Part shown: positions 42,376-51,380 of the stretch, in pieces
How the letters are laid out: each line of letters starts with the position of its first letter
Numbering within the stretch: position 1 is the stretch's first letter
Assembly (NCBI GenBank): GCA_023415825.1
Contig: JAEZJF010000016.1
Location: 124,001 to 188,000 of the forward strand
Length of the DNA: 64,000 nucleotides
Direction: 5' to 3'
Source of the DNA: Bacillota bacterium
GTDB taxonomy: Bacteria; Bacillota; Clostridia; DSM-8532
Position numbers and translations under genes: made by a program
Notes under the pieces: model-generated
Databases searched by the model: none
Told to the model about the DNA's origin: nothing
Seen by the model: the letters and a program-made list of their open reading frames with translations, nothing else

Positions 42376-43176
42376 TTGAATATTTATTTAAGAGAATTGC
42401 GTGCCAATTGGAAAGCCTTGCTCTTCTGGTGCCTGGGCATACTGGCCATGGTTGGCGGAGGAATGGGTAAATATGCGGGATTCGCAGCTTCGGATAAAGC
42501 TGCGTTCGAGATACTGGATATGCTTCCAAAGCCTGTTCTTGCCCTGTTTGGAATGAACGGCATCGATGCAAGCACAGCCAGTGGCTTTTATGCAATCATT
42601 TATTTCTTGATGCTGATTATGGCCGGTATTCATGCAACCATGCTGGGAGCAGGCATCATCTCAAAGGAAGAGCGGGATAAAACATCGGAATTTCTGTTTG
42701 TAAGGCCTGTATCCAGAGTGAGCGTCATTTCCTCGAAGATCCTTGCAGCTCTTACCATCGTACTGCTTTTCAACCTGGCCACTCTTGTCATCTCCTTGGG
42801 CCTGGCAGCTGAGGTAGCGGTAAACGAACCAAATTTACCGCGGGATATCTTTGTTCTGATGGTTGCCATGCTGATTGTGCAGATCATGTTTCTATTTATA
42901 GGAACAAGCTTCGCCGGTATATGGAAGAGGCCGGATGCTTCTGCCGGTGCGGCAACGACTTTTATGCTCGGAACCTATGTTTTGTCTGTGTTTATTGACA
43001 TCAGTGACACCTTTGATTTCCTTAAATATCTCACGCCTTTCAAGTATTTTGAAGCGAGGACTCTTATCAACGGTGGAAGCTTTGAACCGGTATTTATCAT
43101 ACTCTCGGTCCTTCTGATAGGAGCATTCATAGGCGTTACGTATTACTCCTTTCCGAGGCGTGATCTTTACATCTAG
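42376..43176 (+). CDS. ABC-2 exporter permease 2
   Basis: The 266-residue product is similar in layout to the preceding permease (about six membrane segments; GIISKEERDKTSEFLFVRPVSR after the second or third). It starts at TTG behind AAGGAGG. Together with the first permease it probably forms a heterodimeric channel driven by the ATPase. Confidence 0.88.
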   Translation: MNIYLRELRANWKALLFWCLGILAMVGGGMGKYAGFAASDKAAFEILDMLPKPVLALFGMNGIDASTASGFYAIIYFLMLIMAGIHATMLGAGIISKEERDKTSEFLFVRPVSRVSVISSKILAALTIVLLFNLATLVISLGLAAEVAVNEPNLPRDIFVLMVAMLIVQIMFLFIGTSFAGIWKRPDASAGAATTFMLGTYVLSVFIDISDTFDFLKYLTPFKYFEARTLINGGSFEPVFIILSVLLIGAFIGVTYYSFPRRDLYI

Positions 43177-43236
43177 AACACTAAATAAACCTTTGAGTAG
43201 CTTCTTTTGAGTCCCAGAAACTTCTACCGAAATAAC

Positions 43237-43263
43237 AAGGCAGGATAGCGCGTATCCTGCCTT
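43237..43263. terminator. Bidirectional terminator between exporter and aldo-keto reductase
   Basis: AAGGCAGGATA at 43237-43247 and TATCCTGCCTT at 43253-43263 form a perfect 11-bp stem around GCGCG. It lies between two convergent genes and could serve both strands, although the T-runs are short. Confidence 0.65.
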
Positions 43264-43289
43264 TGTATAATAGTTCTCAAATACCTCGT

Positions 43290-44285
43290 TCAATATTTGA
43301 TGGCCTCATCAATGGCTTTCAATTCATCCCTGGTAAAGCCTGGGCTATTGAGGCACCGGATATTATCTTCAATCTGTGTGGTTTTACTGGCACCGATTAA
43401 TACTGAGGCTACCTTTCCCTCTCTCAGCACCCAAGAAAGGGCCATTTGGGCAAGGGTCTGGCCACGGCTTGCAGCAATATCATTGAGCCTTGATATCATG
43501 GCAATCTGATCCGGGTTTATTTTTGCCTTAGTCAGGAAAGGAGATACACCACGCCCTGCGCGGGAGTCATCGGGAATACCGCCAAGATAGCGATTGGTGA
43601 GCATGCCTTGGGCCAGGGGACTGAATGCGATAAGGCCAATACCTATTTCCACCGCGTAGTCCTTAAGACCATCCTCCTCTATCCAGCGATTTAAAATGGA
43701 GTAGCTGGGCTGATGGATAACGAAGGGTGTCTTGAGCTCTTTCAGAATGGTATAGGCCTCTTTGAGCTGCTCACGCTTGTAATTGGATAAACCTACGTAC
43801 AAAGCTTTACCCTGCCTTACCGCGCTGTCCAGTGCCAGCATGCTCTCCTCAACCGGAGTATCGGGATCGGGGCGGTGATGATAAAAAATGTCAACATAAT
43901 CAAGGTCCATGCGTTTCAGGCTCTGATCCAGGCTTGACAGCAGGTATTTTCTTGAGCCAAAATCGCCATAAGGCCCTTCCCACATGCCATATCCAGCCTT
44001 GGTAGAGATAATAAGCTCATCCCTATAGGAATGAAGCTCTTCCTTGAGGATACGTCCAAAGTTCTTTTCAGCAGAACCGGGAGGGGGACCATAGTTATTG
44101 GCCAAATCAAAATGTGTGATACCCATATCAAAGGCTCTGGTGACGAGGGCTTTCATATTATCCATATTGTCCACGTCTCCAAAGTTATGCCAGAGCCCCA
44201 GTGAAATTGCGGGAAGCTTAAGTCCGCTTCTTCCCAGACGATTGTATTTCATAGAAGCATAGCGTGAAGGATTTGCAGAATACAT
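43290..44285 (-). CDS. Aldo/keto reductase (YghZ-type)
   Basis: The 331-residue TIM-barrel protein has the catalytic tetrad elements: FDLANNYGPPPGSAEKNFG (Asp and Tyr), IISTKAGYG (Lys), and FYHHRPDPDTPVEESM (His). It resembles L-glyceraldehyde-3-phosphate reductases (YghZ). ATG at 44285 follows AAGGGG by a suitable distance; a longer reading from 44393 adds 36 non-family residues. It lies on the minus strand after the Cys-rich gene. Confidence 0.9.
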   Translation of the reverse strand: MYSANPSRYASMKYNRLGRSGLKLPAISLGLWHNFGDVDNMDNMKALVTRAFDMGITHFDLANNYGPPPGSAEKNFGRILKEELHSYRDELIISTKAGYGMWEGPYGDFGSRKYLLSSLDQSLKRMDLDYVDIFYHHRPDPDTPVEESMLALDSAVRQGKALYVGLSNYKREQLKEAYTILKELKTPFVIHQPSYSILNRWIEEDGLKDYAVEIGIGLIAFSPLAQGMLTNRYLGGIPDDSRAGRGVSPFLTKAKINPDQIAMISRLNDIAASRGQTLAQMALSWVLREGKVASVLIGASKTTQIEDNIRCLNSPGFTRDELKAIDEAIKY

Positions 44286-44395
44286 CCTATTCAACCCCTT
44301 ATCTTTTTCTCGTTTATATATATTTATACAGATTGGAATAGGATTAATCAGAAAAAGTGAAAGTTTATGAAGAAAGCAGGATTCCCTCATCAAGA

Positions 44396-44758
44396 TCAGG
44401 CAATATGCTCCCTACGTTTAACAAATTTCGAGCAGGCCTTCTTAAGGCTCCCGTCACATTTTCGTACCGAAAACATGTCACAGACGCCATAAGCAGTTAT
44501 AGAAGGATGGGGATGAAAGACAAAGAATTGACATTCTGAGCAGTGGGAAAACTCCACCTTTTTCAAATCTTCCATAATAAAAAAACGATGGGATGAGCAA
44601 TAATAATCGGCAGAAACAATACCCTTTTCCCGACAAAGCACGTCATGAGTAAGCCCCAGACGTTTACCCTTCAGACAATTCTTGCAGGATTTTTTGACAG
44701 GCTGGGCCAAAGCTCCGGGTTTAACTCTTTCCTTAAGGTAGTGAGCCTTGTTTTTCAT
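44396..44758 (-). CDS. Cysteine-rich conserved hypothetical protein
   Basis: The 120-residue basic protein has CKNC, then C-REKG, CSSH, CSEC, and more cysteines towards the C-terminus, suggesting structural zinc or iron-sulfur binding. No membrane segment was seen. It lies 110 nt upstream of the aldo-keto reductase on the same strand and behind AAGGCGGAAG. Function is unknown. Confidence 0.65.
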   Translation of the reverse strand: MKNKAHYLKERVKPGALAQPVKKSCKNCLKGKRLGLTHDVLCREKGIVSADYYCSSHRFFIMEDLKKVEFSHCSECQFFVFHPHPSITAYGVCDMFSVRKCDGSLKKACSKFVKRREHIA

Positions 44759-44815
44759 AGGACTTCCGCCTTTTTAAATCTGACATGGATTGATTTAAAA
44801 CACATAGTGTTTCAA

Positions 44816-44900
44816 TAACGGGTAAGGTTATTAATACGAAGTATCAATAACTTGGGTACCTGTTCGAAATCTTCGATTTCGGTAACGGGTAAGGTTATTA
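44816..44900 (+). repeat. 18-bp direct repeat and hairpins in an intergenic region
   Basis: TAACGGGTAAGGTTATTA occurs exactly at 44816-44833 and 44883-44900, 67 bp apart. Between them are inverted repeats TTATT-A-ATAC/GTAT-C-AATAA and CGAAAT/ATTTCG. No coding frame covers them. The pattern resembles a small dispersed repeat or protein-binding array rather than random sequence. Confidence 0.6.
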
Positions 44901-44967
44901 TAACATATTACCCAAAAATGATGCGAAGCAAGGGGAAGGTTTGTCATCCTACATGGCTAATAGCATA

Positions 44968-44995
44968 TTGTTTTTGTAGTCAATTTAGGTATAAT
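44968..44995 (+). promoter_or_regulatory. Candidate promoter of the DUF402-BMP pair
   Basis: TTGTTT at 44968-44973 and TATAAT at 44990-44995 are 16 nt apart, about 27 nt before the first start codon of the DUF402 gene. Confidence 0.5.
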
Positions 44996-45021
44996 GGACT
45001 AAAAGGACTTACGGGGTGATA

Positions 45022-45519
45022 ATGAAGATGCCAAGAATATACCGCGTCAGATATATTCCTTCAGAGACCGTAGATCTGTCTTCCGACACATTGCTTTACA
45101 GGGATGATCGCTATCTCATCACCAAATGGAAACCCATCAAACCAAGAGATGATATTTCAGCCGGTATTTCCTGTGTCTTTATAGAGAACGGCTGGAAAAT
45201 CAGTGCTATTATGGATCACGAAAATAGAATCAAATACTGGTACTGTGATATAATTAGCATAGAGTATGATCATTCGTCCGATACCTTTTATCTTTATGAC
45301 CTTCTAACTGACGTCAGAATTATGCCTGATGGCCGTGTCGAGGTCATCGATCTTGATGAACTCGCTGTAGCTTTTGATGAAGGGTTGATTACACAGAAAC
45401 AACTGTCTCTGTCACTAAAGAGAAGCAACGATCTTCTTCAGTTGATCTATACCTCGGATTTGCCTGCGCTTGTGCTCGATATTTTCCGTAATCACACGGG
45501 TTGGGAGTGTAACAAATGA
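45022..45519 (+). CDS. DUF402 domain protein
   Basis: The 165-residue product has the DUF402 pattern (beta-rich, with YWYCDIISIEY and LYDLLTDVRIMPDGRVEVIDLDEL), a family that includes FomD-like nucleoside-diphosphate phosphohydrolases. The acidic residues VIDLDEL and DEG fit metal binding. It is translationally coupled (ATGA) to the following BMP-domain gene, an unusual partner. Confidence 0.8.
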   Translation: MKMPRIYRVRYIPSETVDLSSDTLLYRDDRYLITKWKPIKPRDDISAGISCVFIENGWKISAIMDHENRIKYWYCDIISIEYDHSSDTFYLYDLLTDVRIMPDGRVEVIDLDELAVAFDEGLITQKQLSLSLKRSNDLLQLIYTSDLPALVLDIFRNHTGWECNK

Positions 45520-47474
45520 CTTATGATATGACAGATTATATAGACGCCCGAAAACAGGGGCTTAAGGAATATTCCAGCTACATTTCACAAGGGCGCAACG
45601 GTTACCTTCCTTTCCTGGATGGAATCCTAAAAAATATTGATATTGTTTCTGAAGTAGACATGGGCACTGTTGATATCCCTTTAAGAAAGATAAAAGGAAC
45701 CTATACTTATTTGAGAAGTATTTCCTTTGCACGCAACTATATGCCATTGATGGAGGTGGAATCGGAGTTCGCCGCCAAATGGCAGAATGTCTGCAATATT
45801 CAAAATGGCGAGGGATTAAGGGATCCTATAAAGGTTTATGAATACCTGAACTGGTTTTATATAATAGAAGGGAACAAGCGAATCAGCGTGCTAAAATACT
45901 TGGATATCTATTCCTTCCCCGGCACGGTTACAAGGCTTATTCCCAAATATGATGAGAACGATAAGGATATCCGGCTTTACTACGAATTTATGGATTTCAA
46001 CAAGAAGACCGGAATAAATGATATCTGGCTATCCAATGAAAAAAGCTTTGGAGAGCTTTGGGAAATTATAAAGGATTATAAGCCCAATAGCCGATTTGTT
46101 GAGGAAGCCGATCGTTTCAAGTATTTCTCCAGTGCTATTTATAATATGTTTCGGAAGGCCTTCTATGAATTAGGCGGGGATAAGCTTCCCATCACCACTG
46201 GGGACGCTTTCCTGGATTTTCTTAAGATACATGGCATCAGTGAGAACTATGATGAAGATGAGCTAAAATTACGGATCTGGCGTCTCCTGTCCGAGCTTAA
46301 GTATTATTCCGGTCCAGAAACTGTTGATGTACAGCAGAGTCCGAATTTCAAAACGGAGAAGGGATTTATCGGAAGGCTCACCCATAGGGCGCGTACCGAA
46401 ATGCTCAAGGTAGGCTTTGCCCATGCCACCGACAATCAAACTTCCAGTTGGACCTATTCTCATGAGCTGGGACGCATGCACCTGCAGAATGCTTTAAGCG
46501 ACAGTGTGGAGACAGTTTCCATATTAAATCTTCCCAAGAGCATTGAGGCTGCACCCATGCTCCAGAAGCTGGTGGATGACGGGTGCCAGATCATTTTCAC
46601 CACCACGCCACCCCTTATTAACGCAACCTTGAAAGCGGCCATGGACAATCCGGACTGCAATTTCTTAAATTGTTCATGCCTGCATTCTTTTAAGCATGTT
46701 AATACTTATTTTGGCCGTATTCATGAGCCTCGGTTCCTCAGCGGAATTGTGGCGGGGGCTATGAGTAAGACGGGCAGATTGGGATATATTGCTCCTTTCC
46801 CGGTAGTCGATATTTTAAGCGGCCTGAACGCTTTTACACTGGGTGCCCGTATGGTCAACCCCAGGGTGGAGGTACATGTAGAGTGGACCCTTTGCTGGAA
46901 TGTGAAGGAACAGCTCACCCAGCAGATAACAAAGGGTCTTGCTGACAAAGGAGTGGACATTATCGCCCACCATAATACTTTGGCCAACCGCCAGTTCTCG
47001 CGGGAATATGGAGTCTATACCCTTGAATGGAATGACGAGGGTCAAATCGTTCCCGGAAAGTATCTGGCTGTTCCTGTCTGGAATTGGGGTATTTTTTACG
47101 AGAAATATATTCGAAGCGTGTTGGCCGGAGGAACCCGGCTGGGTGCTGATAATGCGGTTTCTGGAAGAGTGAGAAATTATTGGTGGGGTCTGGACTCGGG
47201 ACTTCTTGATTTCTTTTATGCCAAAAATCATGTACCCATGGAAACACGCAAGCTTGTGGAATTTTTCAAGGCATCTCTTATTTCCCAAAGCTACAAAGTG
47301 TTTTCCGGCCCTATTTACGATATGAATGGCAGTCTCATTGTGGATGAGGGCGAAGAATTACAGAGAGAGCAGATCTTGTCCATGGACTGGCTGGTAAGCG
47401 GAATTGTAGGTGAGCTACCCGATATGGAGGAATATCGCTCCATTCAGGACTTATCAACGGGAAAGATAGTTTAA
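45516..47474 (+). CDS. Cytoplasmic BMP-family binding protein with ParB-like N-terminal domain
   Basis: A 652-residue protein without signal peptide. Residues ~1-250 include YIIEGNKRISVLKYLDI, the G-x-x-R phosphate-binding pattern of the ParB/sulfiredoxin fold, and a helical segment. Residues ~290-620 resemble the BMP (PnrA/Med) nucleoside-binding fold, with VGFAHATDNQTSSWTYSHELGR. BMP proteins are normally exported lipoproteins; here the region is intracellular and fused to another domain. It overlaps the DUF402 gene. A nucleotide-sensing or nucleotide-dependent regulatory role is an inference. Confidence 0.75.
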   Translation: MTYDMTDYIDARKQGLKEYSSYISQGRNGYLPFLDGILKNIDIVSEVDMGTVDIPLRKIKGTYTYLRSISFARNYMPLMEVESEFAAKWQNVCNIQNGEGLRDPIKVYEYLNWFYIIEGNKRISVLKYLDIYSFPGTVTRLIPKYDENDKDIRLYYEFMDFNKKTGINDIWLSNEKSFGELWEIIKDYKPNSRFVEEADRFKYFSSAIYNMFRKAFYELGGDKLPITTGDAFLDFLKIHGISENYDEDELKLRIWRLLSELKYYSGPETVDVQQSPNFKTEKGFIGRLTHRARTEMLKVGFAHATDNQTSSWTYSHELGRMHLQNALSDSVETVSILNLPKSIEAAPMLQKLVDDGCQIIFTTTPPLINATLKAAMDNPDCNFLNCSCLHSFKHVNTYFGRIHEPRFLSGIVAGAMSKTGRLGYIAPFPVVDILSGLNAFTLGARMVNPRVEVHVEWTLCWNVKEQLTQQITKGLADKGVDIIAHHNTLANRQFSREYGVYTLEWNDEGQIVPGKYLAVPVWNWGIFYEKYIRSVLAGGTRLGADNAVSGRVRNYWWGLDSGLLDFFYAKNHVPMETRKLVEFFKASLISQSYKVFSGPIYDMNGSLIVDEGEELQREQILSMDWLVSGIVGELPDMEEYRSIQDLSTGKIV

Positions 47475-47488
47475 CTGAAAATTCTGTT

Positions 47489-48094
47489 TCAAATGTCCAG
47501 GATATGATAATTATAGGCATCAAGAATCGTAGTCTCATTATAGGCCGTTGTACGTTGTGCTCGCCCGAATTTCAAGTGCATATGGCCATGGAACATATAG
47601 CGGGGTTTATATTTATCAAGCAGGGGTAAAAATGCCTTAAATCCTGTATGGCAGGCATCGTCTCCATCATTTACTCCAAAGGCGGGAGCATGGGTTACCA
47701 GAATATCAAAGCCCTTATTAAAAAAGAGCTTGGTTCTTAGCTTCTGAATCCTTTTCGCCATCTGTTTTTCATTGTATTGATAGGGCGGTGAGGAAAAGGA
47801 AGGATGTCTGTTGTACTGAATACAGCCTCCCAAGCCTATAATTCGAAGTCCCTTGAAAATAACCAACTGGTCCTCAATGCTGTCGCATCCTCCCGGAGGG
47901 TTTTCCCCATAGTCGGTATCATGGTTGCCATGGACATAGAATACCGGTGCCTTGATCATGGTTGCCACAAAGGAGAGATAGTCGGTTTTCAGATCTCCGC
48001 AGGAAATGACCAGATCAATATCCGAGAAGTGATCAGGGTCAAAATGATCCCAGATATATTCGCTTTCCACGTCTGCCATAAGCAAAATGCGCAT
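47489..48094 (-). CDS. Metallophosphoesterase
   Basis: The 201-residue calcineurin-like product has the metal ligands in order: MADVESEYIWDHFDPDHFSDIDLV, ISCGDLKTDY, VHGNHDTDYG, VTHAPAFG and FHGHMHLKFG. Substrate is unknown. It converges with the BMP gene with 14 nt between stops and starts behind GGGAGG. Confidence 0.88.
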   Translation of the reverse strand: MRILLMADVESEYIWDHFDPDHFSDIDLVISCGDLKTDYLSFVATMIKAPVFYVHGNHDTDYGENPPGGCDSIEDQLVIFKGLRIIGLGGCIQYNRHPSFSSPPYQYNEKQMAKRIQKLRTKLFFNKGFDILVTHAPAFGVNDGDDACHTGFKAFLPLLDKYKPRYMFHGHMHLKFGRAQRTTAYNETTILDAYNYHILDI

Positions 48095-48177
48095 GAAAAC
48101 CTCCCTGCTATTAGTATGATGCCCAGCTGACTATTTAAATGATACATGATGCACCATATTACTATCAGTTAAAGGTT

Positions 48178-48206
48178 ATTATATGCTATAAAAAAAGCCT
48201 TCACAA
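48178..48206 (-). promoter_or_regulatory. Candidate promoter of the metallophosphoesterase
   Basis: On the minus strand TTGTGA (48201-48206) and TATAAT (48178-48183) are separated by 17 nt, about 85 nt before the phosphoesterase ATG. Confidence 0.55.
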
Positions 48207-48241
48207 GAGAAAAAAGGAGATAAAGCGAAAAAAACAGAGCT

Positions 48242-49072
48242 TTACTTCATACCTGTCATGGCAATACCCTTGATAAACTGCTTCTGGAAACATATCAGCA
48301 AAACCGTCACAGGCAGCATAATCAAAGCCGAGGCTGCCATAACCGCACTGATATTAGTGGTATGTTGATCGGAAAAATAAGTAAGCGCCAGCGGCAGCGT
48401 CATACTTTTCAGTTCGGAGAGCATAATGAGCGGATTAAGATAGTCATTCCAGACTCCCAGAAATGTAAAAATGGCGAGGGAGGCTATGCAGGGACGGAGT
48501 TGGGGTATGATCACGCTAAAGTAAATCCATAATGGTCCTGCACCATCAATACCTGCAGCTTCGCACAGGCTGTCGGGGATTTCATCGCAGAACTGCCTGC
48601 ACAGATAAATCCCGAATCCGGAAACCAACGCGGGTATAACCAATGCTTTAAGGCTGTTGTATAGGCCAAGGGCATTAATTATCAAAAAACCGGGGATCAT
48701 GGTTATCTGTGTCGGTACCATCATAGTCGCAAGAATAATCCAAAAAAGGGCGTTCTTGCCCCGAAACCTAAATTTAGAAAACACATATCCCGCAATTGTG
48801 CTGGTAAAGATAACGGCAAAAGTCACTGTTGAGGAAACCAACACACTATTCTTAAACCACAAAAAAAATGGCGATTTTGTCAGCACTGTATGAAAACCGG
48901 AAACGGTCCATTGAATCGGAAGGATTCTCCCCGGGTTCTTAAGTATTTCCTGCGTTCCTTTAAAGGAGGTCAAAAGCATCCACAAGTACGGTATCACAAT
49001 AAAAGCTGCTACAACGGACAGGATGATCCAATTAAGCGGATTGGTTCTGTTTCTTTTAAGCTGTGTTTTCAT
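48242..49072 (-). CDS. CUT1 sugar ABC transporter permease (MalG-like), second system
   Basis: The 276-residue product has six hydrophobic segments and the EAAGIDGAGPLWIYFSVIIPQLRP coupling loop near residue 190. It is the last gene of the leftward operon, one base after the preceding permease. As in the first importer, the ATPase is absent, so a shared ATPase such as an MsmX-like one is likely. Confidence 0.92.
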   Translation of the reverse strand: MKTQLKRNRTNPLNWIILSVVAAFIVIPYLWMLLTSFKGTQEILKNPGRILPIQWTVSGFHTVLTKSPFFLWFKNSVLVSSTVTFAVIFTSTIAGYVFSKFRFRGKNALFWIILATMMVPTQITMIPGFLIINALGLYNSLKALVIPALVSGFGIYLCRQFCDEIPDSLCEAAGIDGAGPLWIYFSVIIPQLRPCIASLAIFTFLGVWNDYLNPLIMLSELKSMTLPLALTYFSDQHTTNISAVMAASALIMLPVTVLLICFQKQFIKGIAMTGMK

Positions 49073-49073
49073 T

Positions 49074-49949
49074 TCAATACCCCCAGTCCACTCGATTCAA
49101 TCTTTGCTGAACCATTGTCACAACCATGATAATGGCAAAGAGCACAACGGCGATACTTGATGCATATCCCATATCCTTATTCTGAAAAGCGGTTTTATAA
49201 ATGTAATAGGTAAGCACATTTCCGGAGTTTTCCGGTCCTCCTCTCGGAGCCAGAACCTGAAATTGGGCAAACATCTGAAAATGAGAAATAAGGGTCATGG
49301 CAATAACAAAGCTGATAGTTCGGCCCAACAGGGGCAGAGTGATTAAAAAGAATTTACTGAAAGTATTGACCCCATCAATTTCAGCAGCCTCATAAAAATC
49401 GTGTGGTATACCGTCCATTCCAGCTGAAAAAAGCAGAATATTATATCCAATATCCGCCCACAGTGTGAAAACAATGACTGACAGCATCACCAAGCCCGGA
49501 TCTCCAAGCCAGTTTTGAGGTGTTCCACCAAAGACATTGCTCACAACATGATTGATGAGACCATATTTGGTTGAGTACAGTCTTGCCCAAACTGTACTGG
49601 ATGCAACCAACGGAGCGACACAGGGCATAAAAAAGACAACGCGGAAAAAACCTCTGGCCTTTCCTTGACGCAAGGCAGAAATGCAATATGCCAGAATAAG
49701 TGTAATGCAGATGTTAATTAACACTGTAACCGCCACAAATAGGAGTGTGTTCCCAAGTGATTTTAGAAATACAGCATCATTCAGCAATCTTTTAAAGTTT
49801 TCAATTCCTATAAAATGGTTGTCGCTCCTCAAAGGGTTATATTCAAAAAAAGATATTCCGAATCCGCCAAATATGGGTAGCCCGAGAAAGACAACCAATT
49901 CCAGAAAAATGGGTATAAGAGCAAAAAAGACAAACTTATTATTTTTCAC
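49074..49949 (-). CDS. CUT1 sugar ABC transporter permease (MalF-like), second system
   Basis: The product (291 residues from GTG at 49949, which follows AAAGGGGG by 11 nt; ATG at 49973 is a weaker alternative) has six hydrophobic segments and the coupling loop EAAEIDGVNTFSKFFLITLP. It partners the MalG-like permease. A strong hairpin element separates it from the binding-protein gene. Confidence 0.9.
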   Translation of the reverse strand: MKNNKFVFFALIPIFLELVVFLGLPIFGGFGISFFEYNPLRSDNHFIGIENFKRLLNDAVFLKSLGNTLLFVAVTVLINICITLILAYCISALRQGKARGFFRVVFFMPCVAPLVASSTVWARLYSTKYGLINHVVSNVFGGTPQNWLGDPGLVMLSVIVFTLWADIGYNILLFSAGMDGIPHDFYEAAEIDGVNTFSKFFLITLPLLGRTISFVIAMTLISHFQMFAQFQVLAPRGGPENSGNVLTYYIYKTAFQNKDMGYASSIAVVLFAIIMVVTMVQQRLNRVDWGY

Positions 49950-49995
49950 GCCATTAACAACCCCCTTTGTCATTCTCTCTAATTCGGAATTTATT

Positions 49996-50051
49996 CTGTA
50001 GGGAACGCCGAGAGCTGCTCAGCCATGCAACCTGGGCGGCGTCCCCTACAG
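49996..50051. repeat. Large inverted-repeat element between importer genes
   Basis: CTGTAGGGAACGCCG at 49996-50010 pairs at 14 of 15 positions with CGGCGTCCCCTACAG at 50037-50051 around a 26-nt loop. The arms and loop are GC-rich compared with the AT-rich flank. It looks like a small palindromic repeat element of the REP/MITE kind and could also act as an attenuator in the operon. Confidence 0.6.
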
Positions 50052-50058
50052 ATTATAT

Positions 50059-51327
50059 TCATTTTGTATTCAATGTTTCGTCAAGCTTTTTAAGTGCATC
50101 CGGTACCGGTGTTCCATTATTGACGATATCCGTGTATGTATTGCTTACCGCTTCCTTAAGTGTATCTGTATTGAAATAACCAATAAAGCGTCCGCCATCA
50201 AGAATATTCAATATCGGAGCCATAAAGGGCAATTCCTTCACAAAAGCCGGATCATGCGCAACTGTTTTAGAAGCAGGTACCATGGCGCATGCAATGTTAT
50301 GCTTGAGCATGTTTTCAGGCTTTGTCCAAAACTCGATAAACTTCCATGCAGCATCTTTTTTAGTTGAGGACTCATTAACTGCCAAGCCCCATCCAGTCTC
50401 AGCGGCAAAAAGCTTCTTCGATCCATAGAACGGCATTTCAACATACTCAAAGTCTTTGCCATACTCCAGCTCATAAGTGCTTTTGCCCTCCGGAATAACC
50501 CATGGACCTCTTGGAACTATAAGCGCCTCACCGGTGAAAAACTTTTGATAGGGTTCAAAGTCGCTGTTGGTAAGTCCGTCTAGATTCGTCATCTTATCCT
50601 TAATCGTGTAGTCAACCAACTTTTGCATAGTCTCTGTGCCGATAGGGGTATTAAAATTGAATTTCTCATCCTTCATATAGCTTTCACCCGATGAGAGAAT
50701 CATGGAAAGCCAAGTGTAAGTGAGCGAATCCCACGCTACGAAATCAAATCCTCTTTGTTCAAAAACCACACCGCTGGCATCGGATTTGGAGTGTTCCCGG
50801 CCAATTTTAATCATGTCGTCCCAGGTTTTAGGATAGGAAAGACCCAGTTGCTCAAATTTTGGCTTAGATACCAGTATTCCGCCATACTCAATATTGAATT
50901 CTAAGGGAACCCCGTAGTATTTGTCTTCGTGTTTAAAAGCGCCAAGTACAGGCTCGTAGCTGTCCTTTGTAAGATTGCCCACCATCTTGTCCGGAACGGG
51001 CGCAAACACGCCGGCGTTGGCAAAATCAAGGGCCCATCCGCCCCAAATTTCATAAATGTCCGCTCCGCCTTCCTTGTTTATAAGGGAGGTCTGGGTTTTT
51101 GACTCAAACTCATCGTAAGGGAAGGATTCGCGCACAACCTTGATACCGGGGTTCTTCGCCTCAAATTCCGCAATCAGCCTGTCGTGTGAGGCATTCCAGT
51201 CGGCATTGATATGTGTCCAGAATGTAACTGTAGTCTGTTTGCCGCCGGACGTGCTCTGTGTGCCACATCCGGCAAACAAACCCAACACTACAGCGAAAAC
51301 CATAATCAGAGATACTATCCTTTTCAT
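50059..51327 (-). CDS. CUT1 sugar ABC transporter substrate-binding lipoprotein, second system
   Basis: The 422-residue lipoprotein has lipobox FAGC (Cys21) and the family 1 sugar-binding fold (TVTFWTHINADWNASHDRLIAEFE, then EFWTKPENMLKHNI). AAAAGGAGG precedes the ATG. It probably captures the oligosaccharide imported by the two downstream permeases, perhaps a pectin-derived one given the neighbouring GH4 and beta-helix genes. Confidence 0.9.
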   Translation of the reverse strand: MKRIVSLIMVFAVVLGLFAGCGTQSTSGGKQTTVTFWTHINADWNASHDRLIAEFEAKNPGIKVVRESFPYDEFESKTQTSLINKEGGADIYEIWGGWALDFANAGVFAPVPDKMVGNLTKDSYEPVLGAFKHEDKYYGVPLEFNIEYGGILVSKPKFEQLGLSYPKTWDDMIKIGREHSKSDASGVVFEQRGFDFVAWDSLTYTWLSMILSSGESYMKDEKFNFNTPIGTETMQKLVDYTIKDKMTNLDGLTNSDFEPYQKFFTGEALIVPRGPWVIPEGKSTYELEYGKDFEYVEMPFYGSKKLFAAETGWGLAVNESSTKKDAAWKFIEFWTKPENMLKHNIACAMVPASKTVAHDPAFVKELPFMAPILNILDGGRFIGYFNTDTLKEAVSNTYTDIVNNGTPVPDALKKLDETLNTK

Positions 51328-51380
51328 CCTATATCCTCCTTTTAATAATGAATGAGCATAATCGAAACAGCAATCCTGCC

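Noticed and set aside
46815..47288. 157-codon minus-strand frame within the BMP-domain gene
   Set aside because: It is fully embedded in a longer, motif-supported gene and has no independent signals.
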